64,000 bases of DNA from Fibrella rubiginis (GTDB lineage Bacteria; Bacteroidota; Bacteroidia; Cytophagales; Spirosomataceae): assembly GCF_017353185.1 (NCBI RefSeq), contig NZ_JAFMYV010000005.1:1-64000 (forward strand). Reading direction: 5' to 3'. Both the position numbers and the translations under genes were made by a program. Of the stretch, positions 51,384-59,190 are shown one piece after another (the stretch's first letter is position 1; the number at the start of each line of letters is the position of its first letter). The notes below the pieces were generated by a model that was given only the letters and a program-made list of their open reading frames with translations, did not search any database and had not been told where the DNA came from.

Positions 51384-52619
51384 ATGAAAGCATTCGATAT
51401 TCCTGAGTATTACCGTAGTACAATCATTTCGCCGTTGAAAGAATACCGGCGTAAACGTGACAAACTCAAGCGCGATTTCAGCCCAACTGTGCTTGACTTT
51501 GGTTCGGTTAAATTTTTGATTGCCAGACACTTCGGTTTCTGTTACGGCGTTGAAAATGCTATTGAGATCGCTTATAAAGCCATTGCCGAGAACCCCGGTA
51601 AGCGCATCTTTCTGCTGAGCGAAATGATTCACAACCCCGACGTGAATACTGATTTGCTGAGTCGGGGGGTGCGGTTTTTGCACGATACAGCGGGCAAACA
51701 ACTCATTCCATTCGCTGAGCTTACCCCCGCCGACGTCATTATTATTCCGGCCTTTGGCACTACGCTCGAAATACAGCGCGAGTTAGCTGACATTGGCCTG
51801 GATGTGGCGACTTACAATACGACCTGCCCGTTTGTGGAAAAGGTCTGGAACAAGGCCAATCAGATTGGGCAGAAGACCTACACGATCATTGTGCACGGCA
51901 AGCCCAGCCACGAAGAAACCCGCGCCACGTTTTCGCACAGTAAAGAAGCAGGGCCAACGGTGGTGGTACGCGACATGGCGCAGGCCCAGCGGCTGGCCCT
52001 CTACATCACCGGCCAGCGCACCGCCGACGAATTTTACGCCGAATTTGCCGGGCAGTATTCCGACGGTTTCGATCCCGTACATGATCTGCAACGGATCGGC
52101 GTAGTGAACCAGACAACCATGTTGGCGTCTGATACCCAGGGTATTGCCGATTTTTTGAAGCATACCATGATCCAGCATTACCACCTGGTTGAGGGTACGC
52201 CAGGTGTAGAAGACCGCTTTGCCAACACCCGTGATACGCTTTGCTACGCCACCAACGACAACCAGGATGCGACCTATGCCTTGCTTAGCCACCCGGCCGA
52301 TTTGGCTATAGTAGCCGGCGGCTACAACTCGTCGAACACGTCGCACATTGTAGAGCTTTGCGCCGAAAAACTGCCGACCTATTTCATTGAAACAGAACAG
52401 AAAATCCTGTCTGACACGCTGATTCGCCATTTCGACCTGGCCACGAAGGAAGAAGTCGTGACTGAAAACTACCTGTCTATCTCTCGCCCTGCCACCATCC
52501 TGCTCACCTGCGGCGCATCCTGCCCCGACGCGGTCGTGGAAGGTATTCTGATGAAAATGGTGGGCTACTTCCCCGACGCAAAACCCGTATCGGAAGTGAT
52601 GGCCGACTTCAGTGCCTAA
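51384..52619 (+). CDS. ispH: 4-hydroxy-3-methylbut-2-enyl diphosphate reductase
   Basis: 411 aa from the ATG giving MKAFDIPEYYRSTII, more than the about 310 aa of E. coli IspH. The three cluster-binding cysteines appear as Cys53 (RHFGFCYGVENAI), Cys148 (YNTTCPFVEKVW) and Cys287 (NTRDTLCYATNDNQDA). The pattern and the GGYNSSNTSHI motif resemble the long plant/cyanobacterial branch. It makes IPP and DMAPP in the last step of the MEP pathway. A near-consensus CACCTTTG is 5 nt before the ATG. The 3' end overlaps the convergent glycoside hydrolase gene by 4 nt. Confidence 0.96.
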   Translation: MKAFDIPEYYRSTIISPLKEYRRKRDKLKRDFSPTVLDFGSVKFLIARHFGFCYGVENAIEIAYKAIAENPGKRIFLLSEMIHNPDVNTDLLSRGVRFLHDTAGKQLIPFAELTPADVIIIPAFGTTLEIQRELADIGLDVATYNTTCPFVEKVWNKANQIGQKTYTIIVHGKPSHEETRATFSHSKEAGPTVVVRDMAQAQRLALYITGQRTADEFYAEFAGQYSDGFDPVHDLQRIGVVNQTTMLASDTQGIADFLKHTMIQHYHLVEGTPGVEDRFANTRDTLCYATNDNQDATYALLSHPADLAIVAGGYNSSNTSHIVELCAEKLPTYFIETEQKILSDTLIRHFDLATKEEVVTENYLSISRPATILLTCGASCPDAVVEGILMKMVGYFPDAKPVSEVMADFSA

Positions 52620-54322
52620 TTCATACTGCCCCGATACACGACTGTGCTGCCGGGGCTTTCGTTATGAAGGCGGTCTACCGACGTGATCACGTAGGTGTAG
52701 GCCTTCTTAGGGTCGGCGGTTTTGTCGATCAGGCGCGTGCCCGTGTCTGGAAGCCAGGTTGTGATGATCCGGCGCGGGTCGGTAGTGCGGGGGAGGCGGC
52801 TACCGTCTGTGCGGTAGACCACGTAATAGCGCACTTTGTCAAGCTCCGTAGGCTGGTCGGGTTCCTGCCAGAATAGTTCGATGCCATCCGTAACGGGGGC
52901 CGCTTTGAGGTCGCGCGGCTGGCCGGGGGGCGTAGCATCGAGCCAGGGCATGGTGGGCACCAGCGCGGGGTATTTGTAGAAGCCCGTGCGGAGCGAGTCG
53001 CGGCTTCTGCCGAGGTTGTCGCGCAGCGATTTAGCACTGAAAAAGACACTGCCCGTTACGTCCGCATACTGCCGGTTATGCCGCATCTGGTCGGCCATTT
53101 GCGAGGGTTGCGCCCAGCCCGAATCGGTACGGGTGTTGCGCCCCAGCCGGTAGGCCCCCTGCCCAATGTAGAGGTGGCGGTTGCCCCGGTTCTTCACCCA
53201 CCAGTCGACCAGCGTTTTGTAATTGGCCCGGTCAAAGCGGGTGGAGAAATAAATCTGCGGCACCATATAGTCTACCCAGTCTTCTTTGGCCCACTTACGA
53301 ATGTCGGCATAGAGGTCGTAGTATGCCTGCCCACCGTAGGTAAGCGAGCCTTCAGGGTCGTTTTTCTGGTTTTTCCAGATACCAAACGGACTTACCCCAA
53401 ACTTCACCCAGGGTTTTACGGCGTGAATAGAATCGCCGATTTGCCGGATGAGCTTGTCGATGTTCTGCCGCCGCCAGTCGTCTTTTTTCAGGCCGTCGGT
53501 ATTATATGTCTGGTAGGTCGTTTCGTCGGCAAAACCTTGTCCAGTCACGGCGTAGGGGTAGAAGTAATCGTCGAAATGAATACCATCGACATCATAATTC
53601 CGCACAATATTGGCCACGGTGCCCGCCACATAAGCCCGCACGTCGGGCAGGCCGAGGTTGAAGAGTTTGCGGCCGCCGTATTCTACCATCCAGTTAGGAC
53701 GTTGATAGGAAATGTTGGTGGGGGCCACGCTGGCGTTTTTGCTGAACGTGGCCCGGTCGAGGTTCAGCCACGCGTGAAACTCCAGGTTGCGGGCGCGCGA
53801 TTCGCGAATCATGAACTCGAGCGGGTCATAAAACGGGTCAGGAGCAAGGCCCTGCTGTCCTGTGAGCCACTCAGACCAGGGTTCGGCGCTTTTGGCATAG
53901 AAGGCATCGGCAGCGGCCCGAATCTGTACCACTACGGCGTTGAGGCCCGTTTGCTGGCTCATATCGAGCAATTCCGTAAACTCGCGTTGCTGGTCGGCGG
54001 CGGGTAATCCTTTCTTGCTGGGCCAGTCAATATTGTCGACGGTGGCAATCCAGACAGCCCGAAACTCACGTTTGGGAGAAGTGGCCATCCCGCCATCTAC
54101 GGGTGGTTCGAGCAGGAGTGTATCAGGAATGGGGCGGGGAACAAGCTTGGTAGGCGTGGGTATGGCGGCTACGGTAGTTCGGGCCGGAGGTGTAGGAGCA
54201 GGGGTGGGCGCAGGCGTGGTGACTACCACCCGCGCCGAGTCACCCTGCTGAGGGTTTCGGTGGCAGCGGGTTAACCCAACAGCCAGCAGCGATAAAACGC
54301 TGAGAGTAACAATAGGACGCAT
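52616..54322 (-). CDS. GHL10/DUF187-type glycoside hydrolase-like protein (YngK-like), exported
   Basis: 568 aa. The N-terminus has a signal-like stretch ending in Cys20 (AVGLTRC), so a lipoprotein is possible although the residue before the Cys is unusual. The (beta/alpha)8 domain (about 85-420) begins at EFRAVWIATVDNIDWPSKKG and includes DGIHFDDYFYPYAV, VKFGVSPFGIWKN, GQAYYDLYADIRKWAKEDWVDYMVPQIYFS. It belongs to the DUF187/GHL10 family of uncharacterised glycoside hydrolases. A fibronectin type III-like domain follows (about 465-565). The linker (25-60) is Pro/Thr-rich. Polysaccharide substrate unknown. Confidence 0.9.
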   Translation of the reverse strand: MRPIVTLSVLSLLAVGLTRCHRNPQQGDSARVVVTTPAPTPAPTPPARTTVAAIPTPTKLVPRPIPDTLLLEPPVDGGMATSPKREFRAVWIATVDNIDWPSKKGLPAADQQREFTELLDMSQQTGLNAVVVQIRAAADAFYAKSAEPWSEWLTGQQGLAPDPFYDPLEFMIRESRARNLEFHAWLNLDRATFSKNASVAPTNISYQRPNWMVEYGGRKLFNLGLPDVRAYVAGTVANIVRNYDVDGIHFDDYFYPYAVTGQGFADETTYQTYNTDGLKKDDWRRQNIDKLIRQIGDSIHAVKPWVKFGVSPFGIWKNQKNDPEGSLTYGGQAYYDLYADIRKWAKEDWVDYMVPQIYFSTRFDRANYKTLVDWWVKNRGNRHLYIGQGAYRLGRNTRTDSGWAQPSQMADQMRHNRQYADVTGSVFFSAKSLRDNLGRSRDSLRTGFYKYPALVPTMPWLDATPPGQPRDLKAAPVTDGIELFWQEPDQPTELDKVRYYVVYRTDGSRLPRTTDPRRIITTWLPDTGTRLIDKTADPKKAYTYVITSVDRLHNESPGSTVVYRGSMN

Positions 54323-54457
54323 AAACCAGGTAAGCGAGGTCGTGAATGACCCGCAAATATAGGACAGTCTACCGGCTTTGGGGTTTAATCGAGCGCCAGG
54401 AAGTGCAATAGGATTTTGGGCAGGACCAGCGAATTTTCAGCGCTCAAAGCCTTTTTC

Positions 54458-54601
54458 TTATTTCTTCCCTTCGGCGCGGCAACGGTCGCTGCAGTAGATG
54501 ACGTTGTCCCAGTCGCGTTCCCACTTTTTGCGCCAGGCAAAGGGGCGGTGACAAACGGGGCATACTTTAGTCGGTAACTCCGACTTTTTGCGCATTTTCA
54601 T
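54458..54601 (-). CDS. DUF2256 domain small zinc-ribbon protein
   Basis: 47 aa, below common ORF cut-offs. It starts [21 protein letters not shown] and continues [16 protein letters not shown] and [10 protein letters not shown]. The two Cys pairs (CPVC at 14-17 and C37...C41) and the W-R-K-K-W-x-x-x-W-D-x-V-x-Y-C-S-x-x-C pattern are the DUF2256 signature. A structural zinc site is likely; function is unknown. Homologues often occur next to cryptochrome/photolyase-like genes. A second ATG two codons in is an alternative start. Its stop is 135 nt from the glycoside hydrolase start. Confidence 0.88.
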   Translation of the reverse strand: MKMRKKSELPTKVCPVCHRPFAWRKKWERDWDNVIYCSDRCRAEGKK

Positions 54602-54618
54602 GAGTAAGGAGACGATAA

Positions 54619-54650
54619 AAAATGCCCTGCCGGTGTCTGCAGGGCATTTT
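54619..54650 (-). terminator. Intrinsic terminator of the DUF4142 gene
   Basis: AAAATGCCCTGC pairs perfectly with GCAGGGCATTTT around an 8-nt loop. It has an A-run on the left, giving a U-tract for minus-strand transcription from the gene ending at 54671. Confidence 0.85.
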
Positions 54651-54670
54651 CAACTGGGTAAAGACTGATA

Positions 54671-55294
54671 CTAGTTCAACACGTTTTTCAGGTCTTTTGT
54701 CTCGTCGGTGCGTTTTTCGTAGGCTGCGTTCACGGCGGCGGCATACTTTTTCACGGCATCGTTGGTTGCGTCGTCTTTAAGGTCGTCGGCCGTGTTGGCG
54801 GCTTTCTTCACCACCTTGTTTAGCTCGTCCAGATACTTCAGATCGAAGGCGGTGCCGGGCTTCTCTTTTTTCAGTTCTGTCACCCGGTCCTGTCCCTCGT
54901 TGGAAAGGCTGGCGGGGAGATCAATTTTGAGCGTCTTAGCCAGATTGGTAAGCTCGCGGTCATGTGTGTCGCCCTCCCGAAGCACCCGCTGTGCGTAATC
55001 TTTCACTGATGGATTAACGGCCCGGCGAGTAGCTTCTTCGCTAAGCTGACGCACGGTCATGTTCATACTGGCCAGGCTAACCATCTTGTCGGCCATTTTC
55101 ACGGCATCGTCTTTGGCCTCATTGCTGATAGCCGACGCCTGTCCTTCAATCCGGGCTTTGTTGGCCTCTTCGGCCTTGTCGGTACTGTCTTTTGAGCATC
55201 CCGCCGACACGAGCGTCAGAATGCAAATGGCCAGCAATACCAACGTAATAGTTGTTATGCCGACTACACCGAACTGGTTAGCTGATTTGTTCAC
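54671..55294 (-). CDS. DUF4142 domain lipoprotein
   Basis: 207 aa. Signal and lipobox with Cys33 (LTLVSAGC). The DUF4142 four-helix, ferritin-like region (about 60-205) has VSLASMNMTVRQLSEEATRRAVNPSVKDYAQRVLREGDTHDRELTNLAKTL and ELNKVVKKAANTADDLKDDA. Proteins of this family are exported, often stress-associated. Its function is unknown. It ends in a terminator. Confidence 0.9.
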   Translation of the reverse strand: MNKSANQFGVVGITTITLVLLAICILTLVSAGCSKDSTDKAEEANKARIEGQASAISNEAKDDAVKMADKMVSLASMNMTVRQLSEEATRRAVNPSVKDYAQRVLREGDTHDRELTNLAKTLKIDLPASLSNEGQDRVTELKKEKPGTAFDLKYLDELNKVVKKAANTADDLKDDATNDAVKKYAAAVNAAYEKRTDETKDLKNVLN

Positions 55295-55359
55295 GATTTT
55301 ACAACATCTGAGTAATTTACTACAAACGTCGTGCCTACTCTACTTGTTTGACGGACAAA

Positions 55360-56247
55360 TCAATTAGACGGCTGTAGTAATATCAACCAAGCTTCATATA
55401 TATGGTTGCTAATCAATAGTTTGTGTGCTTCGTGGTGTAGTACGTCGGGTAGGTATTGGCAACCATTGCGGGCTTCCACACGCAGGTTGCGAAGGGTATC
55501 GCTCTGGGCGAAGGCCTGTATTTCTTCTCGGGTAGGCAGGGTTTGTACACTGCCTAGTTTACCTAAATCATTGCCTGTCAGAATCTTGCTCTGACGTAGG
55601 TCAGCAGGCAGGGCGTCATAGCCGATACCCATCCGCGGGCGGCCCACCTCAAACAGCGCGTCACCATTAGCCCGCACGTACCAATCGGCCCCCAGGCGGC
55701 CTACGAGGTCTATCTTGCGGGGGTCGACCAACCCATTTTCACCAAAAATAGCCTCGTCGAAATGGCCCACGAGCACTTCGGCCAGCACCACAGTACCCGC
55801 GCCGGGGTGAGTGCCGGTGGGAATAATCTGCCGCACCACGCACTCAAACGCCGCCGGCGACTCGGCCACGCGCGGGGGACGTACCTGATCGGATTTCACT
55901 TCGGTAAAACCTGCTTTCTGAAACTCGTTCACGTGCCTGTCGAACTCGGCGCTGGCCAGCGACATCTGCTCGACCATCTGGTGATTGACGATGTTGATTA
56001 CCACTTCCGGTACTTCTTCAATATTGAGCAGGGTATGCTTTTTATGCCCATGCCGGTTCAGGTTGGGTGAAAACAGCAGCATGGGCGGGTTAGAGCCGAT
56101 GACGTTGAAAAAGCTAAACGGGCTAAGGTTCACATGCCCTTCGATGCTGATAGTCGACGCGAAGGCAATAGGCCGCGGCCCAACAGTGCCAATCAGATAC
56201 CGATAAAACTCGAGTTGAGGAAGGCTATTGGCAGGTACAGTTTTCAT
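55360..56247 (-). CDS. Flavin reductase-like (FMN-binding split barrel) protein
   Basis: 295 aa. The split-barrel domain (about 5-200) shows QLEFYRYLIGTVGPRPIAFASTISIEGHVNLSPFSFFNVIGSNPPMLLFSPNL, where the T-x-x-x-P-R-P-I-A-F-A-S-T-x-S-x-x-G segment is typical of the FMN-binding flavin reductase family. A C-terminal extension beyond about 200 is unusual for the simple family. Electron donor and partner are unknown. It is on the strand and near the MarR, phhA and hppD genes. Homologues are often linked to tyrosine-degradation genes in Bacteroidota, which supports a role there only by association. Confidence 0.88.
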   Translation of the reverse strand: MKTVPANSLPQLEFYRYLIGTVGPRPIAFASTISIEGHVNLSPFSFFNVIGSNPPMLLFSPNLNRHGHKKHTLLNIEEVPEVVINIVNHQMVEQMSLASAEFDRHVNEFQKAGFTEVKSDQVRPPRVAESPAAFECVVRQIIPTGTHPGAGTVVLAEVLVGHFDEAIFGENGLVDPRKIDLVGRLGADWYVRANGDALFEVGRPRMGIGYDALPADLRQSKILTGNDLGKLGSVQTLPTREEIQAFAQSDTLRNLRVEARNGCQYLPDVLHHEAHKLLISNHIYEAWLILLQPSN

Positions 56248-56252
56248 GAATG

Positions 56253-56690
56253 TTACGCACTGAAATTCTGGTAGATAGAATCCATGATGCGGGTGAAGTG
56301 CTGGTAATCTTCGTCGCTGAGTTCGCCCCAGCCCTGCCGCCTGATGTCAACTACCATGGGCAGGAGTTGGGCGTAAATCAACTCGCCGTCGGGGGTGAGG
56401 AAGATAAGGAACTTACGGCGGTCATCGTCGGCGAGGCGGCGTTCGGCGAGGCCTTTTTTGGTCAAAATGTCAATGATCCGCGTTACGGTGGGGGCGTCTT
56501 TGGTAGTGAGTTCGCCCAACTGATTCTGGCTGATACCGGGGTTGCGGTGGAGGTGGTCGATGAGCACCCACTGATCGACGGTGAGATCGGAACCCGCTTC
56601 GTTGAAGCGTTTCTGCAGCGCGTACCGGATGCGCTTAATGGCAGTGTCGATCTTGAAAAAGTACGCGCGCTCGTCGGACGGGTGGGTCAT
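56253..56690 (-). CDS. MarR family transcriptional regulator
   Basis: 145 aa. Winged helix (about 35-110) with VDQWVLIDHLHRNPGISQNQLGELTTKDAPTVTRIIDILTKKGLAERRLADDDRRKFLIFLT, a complete MarR pattern with the beta-wing DDDRRK. Such proteins usually respond to small phenolic or other ligands. It lies between the phhA/hppD genes and the flavin reductase gene on the same strand (5-nt gap to the latter). The obvious guess is control of aromatic-acid metabolism. That is inference from position. Confidence 0.93.
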   Translation of the reverse strand: MTHPSDERAYFFKIDTAIKRIRYALQKRFNEAGSDLTVDQWVLIDHLHRNPGISQNQLGELTTKDAPTVTRIIDILTKKGLAERRLADDDRRKFLIFLTPDGELIYAQLLPMVVDIRRQGWGELSDEDYQHFTRIMDSIYQNFSA

Positions 56691-56847
56691 TACAGTGTGC
56701 AGTAAAGGGCAGTGAACAGGATGCTGTGGTGCCGTTCCTGGTGCAAGTTACTGAACACGCTGCCCGATTTGCAATGGTAGGGGTATAGCGCAGGCCGGGT
56801 CGGTACGCCGTGCAGCTCCCGACTCCCGGCTGAAGCCCGCACTACAG

Positions 56848-57591
56848 CTAGGCAACAGATAACAAGCGCTCTAACTGCTGCTCAATTTCGGGAACCGATT
56901 CGTAGAGTTGTTCGTAGGAGTCGATGACGAAATACTGCTCCTGAAAACGGTCGATAACGTAAGGCGTTTGGAGCAGCGTGGCTACGTCATAGTTGGTGCG
57001 GCGGGGAATATCGCTTTCCAGAGCATAGATCGTCTCGCCGGGCGAGGAGAGGATGCCCCCGCCATAAATACGCAGTTCTGAGCGTCCAGACGGCCCTTTT
57101 TCGCGAATCAGACCAAATTCTACGGTATACCAATACAACCGGGCAATCATCTCGATGGCTTCTTCGTGGTCAACATGGTTGAGCGCCATGCGGCTCAGCG
57201 CGGCCAGAAAATCGCAAAAAGACTGGTTAGTCAGCACCGGCACGTGCCCGAACGTGTCGTGAAACATGTCGGGTTCGGGCAGGTAATCGAGCTGGTCGCG
57301 GCTACGGACCCAGGTGGTGGCAGGAAATTGCCGGTCGGCCATGAGTTCGAAAAATTCTCGGTTGCCAATCAGGCCCGGTACGGCCACCACGCGCCAGCCC
57401 GTGAGCGGCAACAGGCGCGGGTTCAGGTCTTTCTCGAAGTCGGGGATGGCAGCGTTGGGGAAGCCCGTGGCCACAATCCCGTCCATATACGCCTGCGAGG
57501 CCCGCCCCGGCAGCCGGCTCATTTGCCGCTCGAACAGCAACCGCCAAACGGCCTGCTCATCGGGGGTGTAGAGGGCATAGTTTTGAGTCAT
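56848..57591 (-). CDS. phhA: Phenylalanine 4-hydroxylase
   Basis: 247 aa, typical length for the bacterial enzyme. The iron ligands His111 and His116 (DMFHDTFGHVPVLTNQ) and Glu158 (RLYWYTVEFGLIRE) are present. It uses tetrahydrobiopterin or a related pterin, oxygen and Fe2+ to make tyrosine. The ATG is 9 nt from a palindrome that separates it from hppD, on the same strand. Together they form the first two dedicated steps of phenylalanine-to-homogentisate degradation, with the aminotransferase step missing here. Confidence 0.96.
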   Translation of the reverse strand: MTQNYALYTPDEQAVWRLLFERQMSRLPGRASQAYMDGIVATGFPNAAIPDFEKDLNPRLLPLTGWRVVAVPGLIGNREFFELMADRQFPATTWVRSRDQLDYLPEPDMFHDTFGHVPVLTNQSFCDFLAALSRMALNHVDHEEAIEMIARLYWYTVEFGLIREKGPSGRSELRIYGGGILSSPGETIYALESDIPRRTNYDVATLLQTPYVIDRFQEQYFVIDSYEQLYESVPEIEQQLERLLSVA

Positions 57592-57599
57592 AAGACATT

Positions 57600-57704
57600 G
57601 GATTTTGGATTGGGGATTTGGGATTTCGGATTGATGCTTACGCCTGAGTAAACGTGCTCAGGCGTAAGCATCAATCCGAAATCCCAAATCCCCAATCCGA
57701 AATC
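57600..57704. repeat. GGATTnn heptad palindrome between phhA and hppD
   Basis: Arms 57601-57648 and 57657-57704 match at 47 of 48 positions around loop TAAACGTG. Five consecutive heptads from 57600 are GGATTTT, GGATTGG, GGATTTG, GGATTTC, GGATTGA. The tip is GCTTACGCCTGAG/CTCAGGCGTAAGC, a variant of the GCTGACGC tip. It ends 1 nt from the hppD stop. Confidence 0.97.
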
Positions 57705-57705
57705 A

Positions 57706-58854
57706 TTACAGTGTTCCCCTAACTTCCTGTTCGCGTTCGATGGCTTCGAAGAGGGCTTTGAAATTGCCTTTCCCGAACGAACGGGCCCCTTTTCGCTGAA
57801 TAATCTCGAAAAACAGCGTGGGGCGGGGACAGATGGGTTTGGTGAAAATCTGAAGCAGGTACCCTTCCTCGTCGCGGTCAACCAGGATGCCCAGCGGACG
57901 GAGGTTCTCGATTTCCTCGTCGATTTCGCCCACGCGATCTTTCAGGTCGTCGTAATACGCATCGGGCACGCGCAGGAATTCCACGCCCCGGTCGCGGAGG
58001 GCAATGACGGTCTCTACAATGTTATCTGTCGCCACGGCCATGTGCTGAATGCCCGCGCCGCCGTAGAAGTCGATGTACTCTTCAATCTGCGATTTCTTCT
58101 TGCCTTCGGCGGGTTCGTTGATCGGAAATTTCACGCGACCGTTGCCGTTGCTCATCACCTTGCTCATCAGAGCCGTATAATCCGTCGAAATATCTTTATC
58201 GTCGAATGACACTAACTGACTGAACCCCATGACGTTGGCGTAGAAGCTAACCCATTCGTTCATCTCGTTCCAGCCCACGTTGCCCACCATATGGTCTACA
58301 TAAAGCAAGCCCGCCGAGGCCGGTTGGTAGGCCGGTTGCCAGGCTTCGTAGCCGGGTAAAAACACGCCTGCGTAGTCGGTGCGCTCCACAAACAGGTGAA
58401 TAGTGTCGCCGTAGGTATGGATGCCCGACCGCACTACGTAGCCGTGGGCATCGTCGTCGCGAGTGGGTTCCAGGAAGGGTTTGGCCCCGCGTTTGGTGGT
58501 TTCGTTGAACGCCGACGTGGCATCATCGACCCAAAACGCCACTACCCGAACACCATCGCCGTGTTGGTCGATGTGGCGGCCTATTTCGCTGTCGGCGTGG
58601 AGGGGTGAGGTAAGTACCAGTCGGATTTTGCCCTGCTCCAGCACGTACGATTCGCGGTCGCGAAGACCCGTTGAGAGGCCTGCATGGGCGAGGGGCTGGA
58701 AACCAAACGCAGTCTGGAAATAGTGTGCTGCCTGCCGGGCATTACCCACATACAGTTCAACGTAGTCGGTGCCGTTGAGGGGAAGAAAATCGGGGGCAGG
58801 CTGACCGGCGTTAACGGTATGCTGCGCTACAACGGGTTCGAGCAGAGCTTCCAT
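57706..58854 (-). CDS. hppD: 4-hydroxyphenylpyruvate dioxygenase
   Basis: 382 aa. The three iron ligands His188 (LLYVDHMVGNVG), His271 (GAGIQHMAVATDNI) and Glu350 (LFFEIIQRKG) are in place, with the C-terminal FGKGNFKALFEAIEREQ. The enzyme turns 4-hydroxyphenylpyruvate into homogentisate. It is upstream of phhA on the same strand, separated by a heptad palindrome. No hmgA or fah gene is nearby, so the rest of the pathway is elsewhere. Confidence 0.97.
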   Translation of the reverse strand: MEALLEPVVAQHTVNAGQPAPDFLPLNGTDYVELYVGNARQAAHYFQTAFGFQPLAHAGLSTGLRDRESYVLEQGKIRLVLTSPLHADSEIGRHIDQHGDGVRVVAFWVDDATSAFNETTKRGAKPFLEPTRDDDAHGYVVRSGIHTYGDTIHLFVERTDYAGVFLPGYEAWQPAYQPASAGLLYVDHMVGNVGWNEMNEWVSFYANVMGFSQLVSFDDKDISTDYTALMSKVMSNGNGRVKFPINEPAEGKKKSQIEEYIDFYGGAGIQHMAVATDNIVETVIALRDRGVEFLRVPDAYYDDLKDRVGEIDEEIENLRPLGILVDRDEEGYLLQIFTKPICPRPTLFFEIIQRKGARSFGKGNFKALFEAIEREQEVRGTL

Positions 58855-59190
58855 AGTTGAGCGAACAACGCGCCATGTTAGTCTTGGTGAGGGCTAACAC
58901 GGCCGTTGTCCTTTTGTCGATGAAGTATAATTAGCTTAACAACTATTGTTTAGCGTACAATTATAATAACAACTGCTTGAAATAGCATTCTGTTGAGATA
59001 ATTTATTATTGAACGGGGTCTGTGTCTGGCAGAGCAAGTTGTGCTGCTCGTTGGCGTAAGCAAGACAGCGCCATTCATTCAGACAAAAAACGGAGCAAAT
59101 CGCTCCGTTAGACATGAACCCCGGCAGTACCTTTACGCCGTGCAAAGCGACGTATTCACTCAATCACCCATTCGTTCTTTCACGCATTAT
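58855..59190. other. 336-nt divergent interval between hppD and the sugar nucleotidyltransferase
   Basis: The left part is AT-rich (about 58920-59010) and should contain the hppD promoter, although no clean TAnnTTTG was found. A single copy of the hairpin repeat is at 59090-59115. TACCTTTA at about 59132 is a near match to the -7 consensus for the plus-strand gene. Open frames through the hairpin repeat are artefacts. Confidence 0.5.
59090..59115 (+). repeat. ACGGAGC hairpin repeat, single copy
   Basis: The 26-nt unit starting ACGGAGCAAATCGCTCCGT and ending TAGACAT contains an 8-bp self-hairpin. Two further copies form a palindrome at 60571-60635. Here it sits upstream of the sugar nucleotidyltransferase gene. 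Confidence 0.9.

Noticed and set aside
11077-57704. Ordinary rho-independent terminators as the full explanation of the heptad palindromes
   Set aside because: The arms are 32-62 bp long and lack T-runs, several are inside or between co-directional genes, and genuine terminators (15962, 18264, 24267, 41849, 42934, 54619) look quite different.
58936-59163. 75-aa minus-strand frame MSEYVALHGVK... upstream of the nucleotidyltransferase
   Set aside because: Part of it (MSNGAICSV) is a translation of the hairpin repeat, and composition is not protein-like.
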